From: Bacteroidaceae bacterium | GTDB lineage: Bacteria; Bacteroidota; Bacteroidia; Bacteroidales; Bacteroidaceae | Length of the DNA: 64,000 nucleotides | Direction: 5' to 3' | Assembly: GCA_024688885.1 (NCBI GenBank) | Contig: JAILDV010000031.1 | Coordinates: 1 to 64,000 of the forward strand | In this document: positions 24,109 to 31,133 of the stretch, in pieces | How positions within the stretch are numbered: the first letter of the stretch is position 1 | Layout: each line of letters starts with the position of its first letter | Translations under genes and position numbers: made by a program | Notes under the pieces: generated by a model | Told to the model about the DNA's origin: nothing | Seen by the model: only the letters and a program-made list of their open reading frames with translations | Database searches by the model: none

Positions 24109-24517
24109 CGCGGGAAGGTGGTCGAGTGGCAAGAACCATCTTGAAGTGGTTCTCGTTGGCTATACTAAGAATTTCAACGATATTCCGATAAGGAACAGCC
24201 TCATCGGCATAGAGAGAGACGAACAGCTCGGTGGAGTCGTTCATCTGTGCATTCAGCACTTGCGGCAGTTCCTCGAGCGTGACGGGCTCTTCCTGTTCGT
24301 TGCCGGCAGCTGCGTAGAGGTTGAGGTCTTTATCGATGACCACACGTGCCGTCGCCTTCACCGTGGTCTGCTTCTTTCCTTGCGGCAGGAGCACCTTGAT
24401 GGCATTAGGCGACACCATCGTGCTCGTGATCATGAAGAAGATGAGCAGGAGGAAGATGATGTCGGTCATGGACGCCATGTTGAACGTCGGGCTGACCTTT
24501 GTACGTCGCTTAAACAT
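24101..24517 (-). CDS. exbD: ExbD/TolR-family proton-channel subunit
   Basis: The 138 residues begin with a short basic cytoplasmic tail, then one membrane helix (MTDIIFLLLIFFMITSTMV) in which the Asp is the proton-carrying residue of the family, and a periplasmic domain ending with KMVLATRPPS. The start is 3 bp after the exbB stop, and the 3' end overlaps tonB. Confidence 0.95.
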   Translation of the reverse strand: MFKRRTKVSPTFNMASMTDIIFLLLIFFMITSTMVSPNAIKVLLPQGKKQTTVKATARVVIDKDLNLYAAAGNEQEEPVTLEELPQVLNAQMNDSTELFVSLYADEAVPYRNIVEILSIANENHFKMVLATRPPSRDE

Positions 24518-24520
24518 AGG

Positions 24521-25144
24521 CTATTCCCCTTGGCTTACAATGTCCATGAATGTGAGTGACTTCGCTTCTATCTCGTTCACCACACCGTCAATCTTTGCCA
24601 CCAGATAGTTGTAGCCGAAAAGTGCCACAATGCCGACAGCAAGACCGCCCACCGTGGTGATCATGGCCTGATAGATGCCACCTGAGAGGAGGCTGATGTC
24701 GATGTTGCCACCGGCATTGCTCATCTGCCAGAATGCCTCGACCATACCGATGACGGTGCCGAGGAAGCCAATCATGGGCGCACCACCAGCAATGGTTGCC
24801 AGCACAGGCAGACGCTTTTCCATCGTGGCAATCTCGAGGTTGCCGGTGTTCTCGATGGCTGTCTGAATCTCTGCGGCAGGCTTGCCGATACGGCTGATGC
24901 CACGCTCAATCATGCGGGCGGCAGCGGTGTTGGTGTTGCGGCAATAGTTGATGGCCGACTTCACATCGTTGTTTTTCATGTAATCGCGAATGCGGTCCAT
25001 GAAGAGTTTGTCGTCCTTGCCGGCACTGCGGATAGCCAAGAAACGCTCAACGAAAATGTACACTGCAATGACAGAAAGGACTGCGAGGACAATCATAATC
25101 CATCCGCCTTTCGATGCGAGCTCAAGAATGCTCAGTTCTTCCAT
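24521..25144 (-). CDS. exbB: ExbB/TolQ/MotA-family proton-channel subunit
   Basis: The 207-residue protein has three membrane helices (about 14-35, 115-140, 158-180). The motifs APMIGFLGTVIGMVEAFWQM and GGIYQAMITTVGGLAVGIVA are the conserved MotA/TolQ/ExbB channel helices. It is the first gene of the exbB-exbD-tonB-DJ-1-ispD operon, and its ATG lies about 90 bp downstream of the promoter at 25240-25271. Confidence 0.95.
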   Translation of the reverse strand: MEELSILELASKGGWIMIVLAVLSVIAVYIFVERFLAIRSAGKDDKLFMDRIRDYMKNNDVKSAINYCRNTNTAAARMIERGISRIGKPAAEIQTAIENTGNLEIATMEKRLPVLATIAGGAPMIGFLGTVIGMVEAFWQMSNAGGNIDISLLSGGIYQAMITTVGGLAVGIVALFGYNYLVAKIDGVVNEIEAKSLTFMDIVSQGE

Positions 25145-25226
25145 AATGTTTCAGTAAATTAGTATCAATTATCTATTAGAAGTCACCTTTTCTATGTCTA
25201 AGGCACTATTTATCAAATTAAAAATG

Positions 25227-25234
25227 TACCTTTG
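25227..25234 (+). promoter_or_regulatory. -7 box of nadK
   Basis: TACCTTTG matches TAnnTTTG. Transcription would start near 25241, about 46 bases before the ATG. I see no clear -33 element. It faces the exbB -7 box and lies only 5 bp from it. Confidence 0.6.
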
Positions 25235-25239
25235 CAGTG

Positions 25240-25271
25240 CAAAAGTACGACTTTTTCACACATAAGACAAA
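25240..25271 (-). promoter_or_regulatory. Promoter of the exbB operon
   Basis: TTTG (25271-25268), 20 bases, then TACTTTTG (25247-25240), reading on the minus strand. Both Bacteroidetes elements are present at normal spacing. The -7 boxes of this and the nadK promoter form an inverted pair around AGTG. Confidence 0.75.
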
Positions 25272-25286
25272 TAAAAAATATTAAAT

Positions 25287-26171
25287 ATGACTAAAAAGCT
25301 GAAGTTTGCCCTCTTTGGCAACGTGCATCAGGAACGGAAGAGTGCTGCCGTGCAAAAATTCTTCGCCATCGCTGCGGAAAGGAAAGCGGAACTCGCCATG
25401 CCCGAAACATTCTATCTTTTCTTGCGCGACAACCTGAAGATTCATGTGCCTGATTGTGAGCTCATCAAGGACAACAACTTCACTGCCGACTATGTGGTGT
25501 GCATGGGTGGTGACGGCACGTTTCTGGATGTGGCAAGCCGTGTGGGCGAGAAGGAAATTCCCATCATCGGCATCAACACGGGCAGATTGGGCTTTCTGGC
25601 AAGTTTCTCGCCCGACCATATTGAGGAGACCATGGCGGACATCTACGACGGCAACTTCGGTGTGGAACGACACAGCGTGCTGAACATCTCATGCGACGAG
25701 ATGGAACTGAAGGACTATCTTTTTGCCCTCAACGAGATTGCCATCCTGAAGCATGACATCTCTTCGATGATTTCCATCCACACGGACATCAACGACGAAT
25801 ACCTGACGACCTATCAGGCAGACGGACTCATCATCGGCACGCCTACGGGCAGCACGGCTTACTCGCTGAGTGTGGGCGGTCCCATCATCGTGCCGCAAAG
25901 TGACACCATCAGCCTCACTCCTGTGGCTCCTCACAGCCTGAACATGCGACCGCTGGTGCTGTGTGACAACAGTGAAATCTCACTCCGTGTGGAGAGCCGA
26001 AGCCATAGTTTCCTCATCTCACTTGACGGGCGAAGCCAAAGTTATCCCGACAATATTCACCTGCGCATCCGCAAGGCACCCTACTGCGTGAGGGTGGTGA
26101 CACGACAAGGTCAAAGTTTCTTCTCCACTTTGCGGAAGAAGATGATGTGGGGAACAGACAGCAGAGGGTGA
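25287..26171 (+). CDS. nadK: NAD kinase
   Basis: The enzyme phosphorylates NAD to NADP with ATP in the cytoplasm. The 294 residues hold the family signature GGDGTFLDVA with catalytic Asp76 (GGDGT 74-78), IGINTGRLGFLA, the NE motif in ALNEIAIL, and TYQADGLIIGTPTGSTAYSL, which binds the nucleotide. The C-terminus is complete at the usual length. A heptamer array begins directly at the stop codon. Confidence 0.96.
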   Translation: MTKKLKFALFGNVHQERKSAAVQKFFAIAAERKAELAMPETFYLFLRDNLKIHVPDCELIKDNNFTADYVVCMGGDGTFLDVASRVGEKEIPIIGINTGRLGFLASFSPDHIEETMADIYDGNFGVERHSVLNISCDEMELKDYLFALNEIAILKHDISSMISIHTDINDEYLTTYQADGLIIGTPTGSTAYSLSVGGPIIVPQSDTISLTPVAPHSLNMRPLVLCDNSEISLRVESRSHSFLISLDGRSQSYPDNIHLRIRKAPYCVRVVTRQGQSFFSTLRKKMMWGTDSRG

Positions 26172-26176
26172 GAGAG

Positions 26177-26337
26177 TTGAGAGTTTAGAGTTGAGAGTTG
26201 AGAGTTTAGAGTTGAGAGTTTAGAGCTTAGAGTTTAGAGTTGAGAGTTGAGAGTTTAGAGATAAGAGTTTAGAGCTTAGAGTTTAGAGTTTAGAGTTTAG
26301 AGTTTAGAGATAAGAGTTTAGAGATAAGAGTTTAGAG
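26177..26337. repeat. Heptamer tandem array, 23 units (TTTAGAG/TTGAGAG)
   Basis: Twenty-three consecutive 7-bp units of TTTAGAG, TTGAGAG, CTTAGAG or ATAAGAG fill the whole gap between nadK and the ABC exporter gene. Only the first three bases of the unit vary; the AGAG end is invariant. Confidence 0.95.
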
Positions 26338-26384
26338 TTTTGGGGGTGGAAATTAACAAGACAAAATATTCGACGAGGAAAATC

Positions 26385-28034
26385 ATGGTGTGGTTGTGGC
26401 GGCATCACAAGAGTTGCCGTCAGCAAGCTACGCTCAATGTGCTCATTGGACTTGCCATGGTGGGATTGGGCTTGTTGGGTGTGGACACGCTACGCTCGCT
26501 GACAGACATTGCCACCCATGCAAAGGAGGGCAGCATCATCTGGACAGCTGTACTGCTGGGTGTGGTGTTTCTGTTAGAGATGTGCATGCACATTGCTTCA
26601 ACATGGATTAGCTCAGTGTTGGGTGTGAGAACACAAAACCTGATGCAGCAGTTCTTCTTTCGCCAATTAATCAAAGGGAAATGGCACGGCATTGAGAAGT
26701 ATCATAGCGGTGATGTGCTGAACCGCCTTTTTGGCGACGTGAACGACATCGTCAATCTGATGACAGATGTCATGCCCACCACCGTCATCGTCATCACACA
26801 ATTCATTGCCTCGTTCATTTATCTCTATCTGATGGACAGCACACTCGCCCTCATCGTGGTGATTGCCTCGCCCATCTTCGTTGTCCTGTCACGCCTCTAC
26901 TTCAAACGTATGCGCCGCATTGTGCGCACCATCAAGGACAGCAATTCCGCCATTCAATCCCTCATTCAGGAAAGCATCCAACACAAGATGGTCATCAAGG
27001 TGCTGGGACGTGAATCTGCCATGGTGGACAGGCTGGAACAACGTCAAAGCCTTTTGCGCAAGCAAATCAAGGCAAGGGCACGCTTTTCCATTCTCTCGAA
27101 AACACTGGTCAACATCGGCTTTGCGGGTGCATTCCTCATCGCACTGGTGTGGGGTTTGTTCCAACTGCAGGCAGGACTCATCACGGTGGGTGTGCTCATG
27201 GCATTCACCCAACTCATCAACCGCATTCAACGCCCCATGCTTGATGCGGCACGCCTGTTACCCATTTTCGTAAACAGCATGACTTCATGCGAACGTCTGA
27301 TGGAGCTGGAGGAACTGCCATTGGAGGAGGATAAAAGCCCTGTGAGGTTGGAAGGGAATGTGGGTATCCGTTTCAATGATGTGTCGTATCACTACACTGA
27401 CAACGGGCGCACCGTCATCCGACACTTCTCCCACGATTTCCGTCCCGGCAGTTTCACTGCCATATTGGGCGAAACGGGTGCAGGAAAGACAACGCTCATC
27501 CGCTTGATGCTGGCTCTCATCAACCCCACTGAGGGAACTGCTGAGGCATACTCCCAATCCTCCAATTCCCAATTATCAATCATCAATCATCATTCTCTCT
27601 CCCCTGCCCTACGCGGGAACTTCTCTTACATTCCTCAAGGCAACACGCTTTTCTCCGGCACCATTCGTGAAAACCTGCTGATGGGAAATCCCTCTGCCAC
27701 CGAAGAAGAGATGCAACATGCGCTGCATCTTGCCATGGCTGATTTCGTCTTCACACTTCCCGACGGGCTTGAAACAAAGTGTGCCGAACAAGGCGGGGGA
27801 CTCTCAGAGGGACAAGCTCAACGCATCGCCATCGCCCGTGCCATCTTGCATCCCTGCAAGGTGCTCCTGCTTGACGAAGCGACTTCTGCCCTTGATGTGG
27901 AGACAGAAAAAAAGCTGCTTGAGAATCTCAAACAGCATTTTGCAAGTAGCACCATCATCTTCGTCACTCACAGACTCGCCGTGGTAGATTTCACCAACGA
28001 TGTCATTCGGATGGAACGGCTAAGCGGGCAGTAA
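26385..28034 (+). CDS. ABC exporter, fused permease-ATPase
   Basis: The ATG at 26385 gives 549 residues. The frame stays open to a TTG at 26340 and a GTG at 26346 right after the heptamer array, so the start is uncertain. Six membrane helices occupy about 15-300, including the coupling segment with YHSGDVLNRLFGDVNDIV. The nucleotide-binding domain has Walker A GETGAGKTT (about 361), signature LSEGQAQRIAIARA (about 472), Walker B VLLLDEATSALD and the switch His in FVTHR. The substrate is unknown. Residues about 390-403 (SQSSNSQLSIINHH) are encoded by 7-bp repeats and look inserted, between Walker A and the Q-loop region (FSYIPQGNTLFSG). Confidence 0.93.
   Translation: MVWLWRHHKSCRQQATLNVLIGLAMVGLGLLGVDTLRSLTDIATHAKEGSIIWTAVLLGVVFLLEMCMHIASTWISSVLGVRTQNLMQQFFFRQLIKGKWHGIEKYHSGDVLNRLFGDVNDIVNLMTDVMPTTVIVITQFIASFIYLYLMDSTLALIVVIASPIFVVLSRLYFKRMRRIVRTIKDSNSAIQSLIQESIQHKMVIKVLGRESAMVDRLEQRQSLLRKQIKARARFSILSKTLVNIGFAGAFLIALVWGLFQLQAGLITVGVLMAFTQLINRIQRPMLDAARLLPIFVNSMTSCERLMELEELPLEEDKSPVRLEGNVGIRFNDVSYHYTDNGRTVIRHFSHDFRPGSFTAILGETGAGKTTLIRLMLALINPTEGTAEAYSQSSNSQLSIINHHSLSPALRGNFSYIPQGNTLFSGTIRENLLMGNPSATEEEMQHALHLAMADFVFTLPDGLETKCAEQGGGLSEGQAQRIAIARAILHPCKVLLLDEATSALDVETEKKLLENLKQHFASSTIIFVTHRLAVVDFTNDVIRMERLSGQ
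27553..27594. repeat. Heptamer repeats inside the ABC exporter gene
   Basis: Six 7-bp units, mostly ending CAAT (CCCAATC, CTCCAAT, TCCCAAT, TATCAAT, CATCAAT, CATCATT). Forty-two bases keep the reading frame. Confidence 0.75.
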
Positions 28035-31001
28035 CACCACCCCTTCTTTCTTCATGCCATCAATCTTGATGACAATGGGATTGGAGAATCGGACATGGCG
28101 CACATGTTCCGTCTCTTCAACTGCCGGCATGTCTTTCAGTACGGATTGGTTGTAAATGCCGTCACCAATGAAGTCGTTGATGGTGAAGTAACCCACGCCC
28201 ATCGAGGTGAGATTTTGGAAGAAGTGCGTGCCTTGACTTGGATCTACACGGAAATTGCTCAAACCTGCCTCTACAATCACTTTGGCTGCAGAGATGTTTG
28301 GCCATTGAACAGGTATGCCCAACCATGAATCGCTGGAACCCCAACGGCCAGGACCCACCAACACATAGTTCTCGCCACGCTGGAGGAACCCACGATTGAT
28401 GTGCTCTATTTCCTCAGCCACTGCAGGGTTATTGGCTGCCGTATAATCATCTGTCTTGACATACACCACATCAAAGACATCGTTGACAATGCCATGACCA
28501 ATCGCATTGTGGCTGCGAAGCAAACAAGCGTCATCGGGAATCAAGGTGATGTCTTCATCCAACTGCATCTGATTGTCCACCATCGGACGAATCTGAAGGA
28601 GATAGAACTCGCCTGACTTGTCATCGTGCAGATTGACAGCAAATTCTATCTCGACAGGACGTGCCATCTCCTTCTGCCCATAGTAGAGCACCTTCTGCAA
28701 GAGTTCGGGCAATGGGAACACCCCATTCTGCAACACACCCGAGAAGGAGATAATCTTGCGGTTCTTCCCTTCATAATAACCGTCGTAGATGCACTGGTCA
28801 TAAGGGTCGAAGGTGGAGACAATCCACTTGAGGGAGCCATCGTGGTCGGCATCGCGCACTGTCACTTTCTTAAGATTGAAAGCATCGTCCACCTGAAATG
28901 CCAAGGCTCCATCGGATTCGCCATTTTCACTGGCTTCCACATCCAAGGCATAAAACTTCGTCTGTGTCTCTCGTAGCGCTATCTCCATCTCACTCGTCTG
29001 CAAAACCTTGTCGGGATGATGAGGACAGACACGAAGACAAAGACCGCCATCCACGATATACTTACCCAATCCAAGCGCCAACTCCACAATGCCTTCATCG
29101 GCTGTCTCGTCGCCAATCGGGTAGTAGTTGATGCTGCGCCCCACTCCCGAAATGGTGGGATAGAAACCGCTCTCATACCGCTGACCCACCACTTCCTGAA
29201 GGATGACCGCCATCTTCTCTTGGTCAATCACATTGGAGGTGGCAACCATATAGTCTTTCGACGCCCGATAGAACACGCTGGCATAGACGCTCTTAATGGC
29301 ATTGGAGAGCATCTCGAGACGTACATACTTATCGTTGGCACGTGGAATCATGTAAGTGGAATAGATACCGGCAAATGGCTGATAGTGGCTGTCCTCCAAC
29401 AAGGAAGAAGAACGAATGGCAACAGGACCATTCACCACATCCATGAAGGACATGAGGTCATCTGCCAACTCTTCGGGTAAACGTCCATGCAGGAAATGCT
29501 GCAGGATTTCCTCGTCGGGAATGTCGGAAAGCGCCACCTCATAGAGCGAATTGCTCTCCATGAACCGGTCAAAGATATCGGTACACAGCACCACGGTCTT
29601 GGGTATCTGCACCGTCGCATTCTCAAACTCATTGAGGTCGGTGCGACGCTTGATGATGTTATCGAGGAAAGCCAAGCCTCTACCCTTTCCTCCCAAAGAG
29701 CCTTCACCAATGCGGGCAAACTGGCTGTAACTGTCGAAACGGTCACGATGGAAGATGGCAACCACTCCCTGATTCTTCATCTTTCGATAACTGACAATGG
29801 CATCGAAAATATACTGACGATGTGCATCCACATCGGTCTCCACCTTCCACGTAATCTTCTTCAGGAACTCTGCCACCGGGAAGATGGCACGCGATGCCAA
29901 CCAACGCGACACATTATTGTGGCGGAGGTGATAACTGAGCGAATCTGCCGGCAAGGTGAAGATATTGTCCTGCAATTCCTTGAGATTGTGGACACGCCCC
30001 ACTTCTTGCATCGTGTCGGGATTGCGGAAAATAAAGTCACCAAAACCAAAGTGTCTGGTCATCAAGTCCTTGAGGTCCTGATTGATTTTCTTGGAGTTCT
30101 TATCGATGAAGGCTGCCTTGCACTGATCTGCATAAGGCTTCTTGTCGCTCTCACTGGAATTGAGCACTAAAGGCACATATTCATCCACCTCACGAATGGC
30201 GCGAAGCAGTTTGAAACCAGCAAGTTCATCCTTCTCGGCACTGTCTGCCTTCATCGGGAAACGGCAGTCGCTGATGACACCCAACACGTTGTCACTATAT
30301 TTGGAATAGAGCGCCCATGCCTCTTCATAAGAACGTGCCAGAACAATCTTGGAACGTCCTCGCATGCGCAGCATCTCCAACTGCGAGTTCAATGCTTCTG
30401 TGGCAAATTCCAGACTCTGCTGCAAGACGAACTGATAGAGATTGGGCAGCAGGGATGAATAGAAGCGAATGCTGTCCTCCACGACAAGAATCATCTGCAC
30501 ACCTGCCGCCAAGTCATTCTCCAGATTCATCTTGTCCTCAATCAGCTTGATGATGGAAAGCAACAGCTCTGTATTGCCCAACCAACAGAACACATATTCA
30601 AACACGCTGAGGTCTTCATTCTCCATACGGCGCGTGATGCCATGAGAGAAGGGGGTGAGCACCACAATGGGCAATGTGGGGAATTCCGTCTTAATGCCCC
30701 GTGCAATGTCGAACACATCGTTGTTGGCTGTTCCTGGCATACAGATGACAAGGTCGAACTTAGTCCTGCCAATCAGTCTTGCCGCATCCTCCTGAGAGGC
30801 TGCACGGAAGAAACGCGGTGGATAGCGCAGTCCCAACTTGGCATACTCGTCAAATATCTTTTCATCCACACGCCCGTCATCCTCCAACATAAACGCATCA
30901 TAAGGATTTGCAATAATCAGCACGTTGAACACGCGCTTCTGCATTAAATCCACAAACTTCGTCTCTCGGAGCGTGGGATATCTGTTTTCTATATTCGCCA
31001 T
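28020..31001 (-). CDS. Receiver-like domains fused to a PEP synthase-type ATP/pyruvate-binding domain
   Basis: The ATG at 31001 (MANIENRYPT) gives 993 residues; an open extension to 31079 crosses the promoter. Residues about 22-160 and 168-310 are two receiver-like folds; the second has VVEDS and Asp245 in VISDCRFP. From about 430 a PPDK/PEP-synthase N-terminal domain follows (GEGSLGGKGRG 432-442, GPVAIRSSSLLEDS with Arg530 and Glu536/Asp537). I do not see the phosphotransfer His domain or the PEP-binding barrel of true PEP synthases, so that reaction is unlikely. The last 200 residues (VGPGRWGSSDSWLGIP) are of unknown type. Its 3' end overlaps the exporter gene by 15 bp, tail to tail. Confidence 0.88.
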   Translation of the reverse strand: MANIENRYPTLRETKFVDLMQKRVFNVLIIANPYDAFMLEDDGRVDEKIFDEYAKLGLRYPPRFFRAASQEDAARLIGRTKFDLVICMPGTANNDVFDIARGIKTEFPTLPIVVLTPFSHGITRRMENEDLSVFEYVFCWLGNTELLLSIIKLIEDKMNLENDLAAGVQMILVVEDSIRFYSSLLPNLYQFVLQQSLEFATEALNSQLEMLRMRGRSKIVLARSYEEAWALYSKYSDNVLGVISDCRFPMKADSAEKDELAGFKLLRAIREVDEYVPLVLNSSESDKKPYADQCKAAFIDKNSKKINQDLKDLMTRHFGFGDFIFRNPDTMQEVGRVHNLKELQDNIFTLPADSLSYHLRHNNVSRWLASRAIFPVAEFLKKITWKVETDVDAHRQYIFDAIVSYRKMKNQGVVAIFHRDRFDSYSQFARIGEGSLGGKGRGLAFLDNIIKRRTDLNEFENATVQIPKTVVLCTDIFDRFMESNSLYEVALSDIPDEEILQHFLHGRLPEELADDLMSFMDVVNGPVAIRSSSLLEDSHYQPFAGIYSTYMIPRANDKYVRLEMLSNAIKSVYASVFYRASKDYMVATSNVIDQEKMAVILQEVVGQRYESGFYPTISGVGRSINYYPIGDETADEGIVELALGLGKYIVDGGLCLRVCPHHPDKVLQTSEMEIALRETQTKFYALDVEASENGESDGALAFQVDDAFNLKKVTVRDADHDGSLKWIVSTFDPYDQCIYDGYYEGKNRKIISFSGVLQNGVFPLPELLQKVLYYGQKEMARPVEIEFAVNLHDDKSGEFYLLQIRPMVDNQMQLDEDITLIPDDACLLRSHNAIGHGIVNDVFDVVYVKTDDYTAANNPAVAEEIEHINRGFLQRGENYVLVGPGRWGSSDSWLGIPVQWPNISAAKVIVEAGLSNFRVDPSQGTHFFQNLTSMGVGYFTINDFIGDGIYNQSVLKDMPAVEETEHVRHVRFSNPIVIKIDGMKKEGVVLLPA

Positions 31002-31033
31002 AAAGAATGAATGGACAATGATGTTTCTTGTTG

Positions 31034-31061
31034 CAAAGATATAGAAAATTGTTGAAACAAA
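31034..31061 (-). promoter_or_regulatory. Promoter of the receiver/pyruvate-binding gene
   Basis: TATCTTTG (31041-31034) fits the -7 consensus. TTTG lies 16 bp upstream, slightly close. It sits against the T-run of the SusD-operon terminator. Confidence 0.55.
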
Positions 31062-31096
31062 AAAAGAAGTTCCAAGCATTTCTGCTCAGAACTTCC
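31059..31096 (-). terminator. Terminator of the FAS1-SusCD operon
   Basis: On the minus strand GAAGTTC pairs with GAACTTC around 16 bases, followed by seven T. It lies about 40 bp after the last SusD stop. Confidence 0.82.
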
Positions 31097-31133
31097 TTTC
31101 TTCTTATCTTGTCACCTCATTTGAGGTGAAACA

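Noticed and set aside
23255..24559. Long plus-strand open frame opposite tonB and exbD
   Set aside because: It mirrors the Ala/Lys/Glu repeats of the tonB stalk; such repeats leave antisense frames open.
31002..31079. N-terminal extension of the receiver-fusion protein
   Set aside because: It crosses the -7 box and the T-run of the neighbouring terminator.
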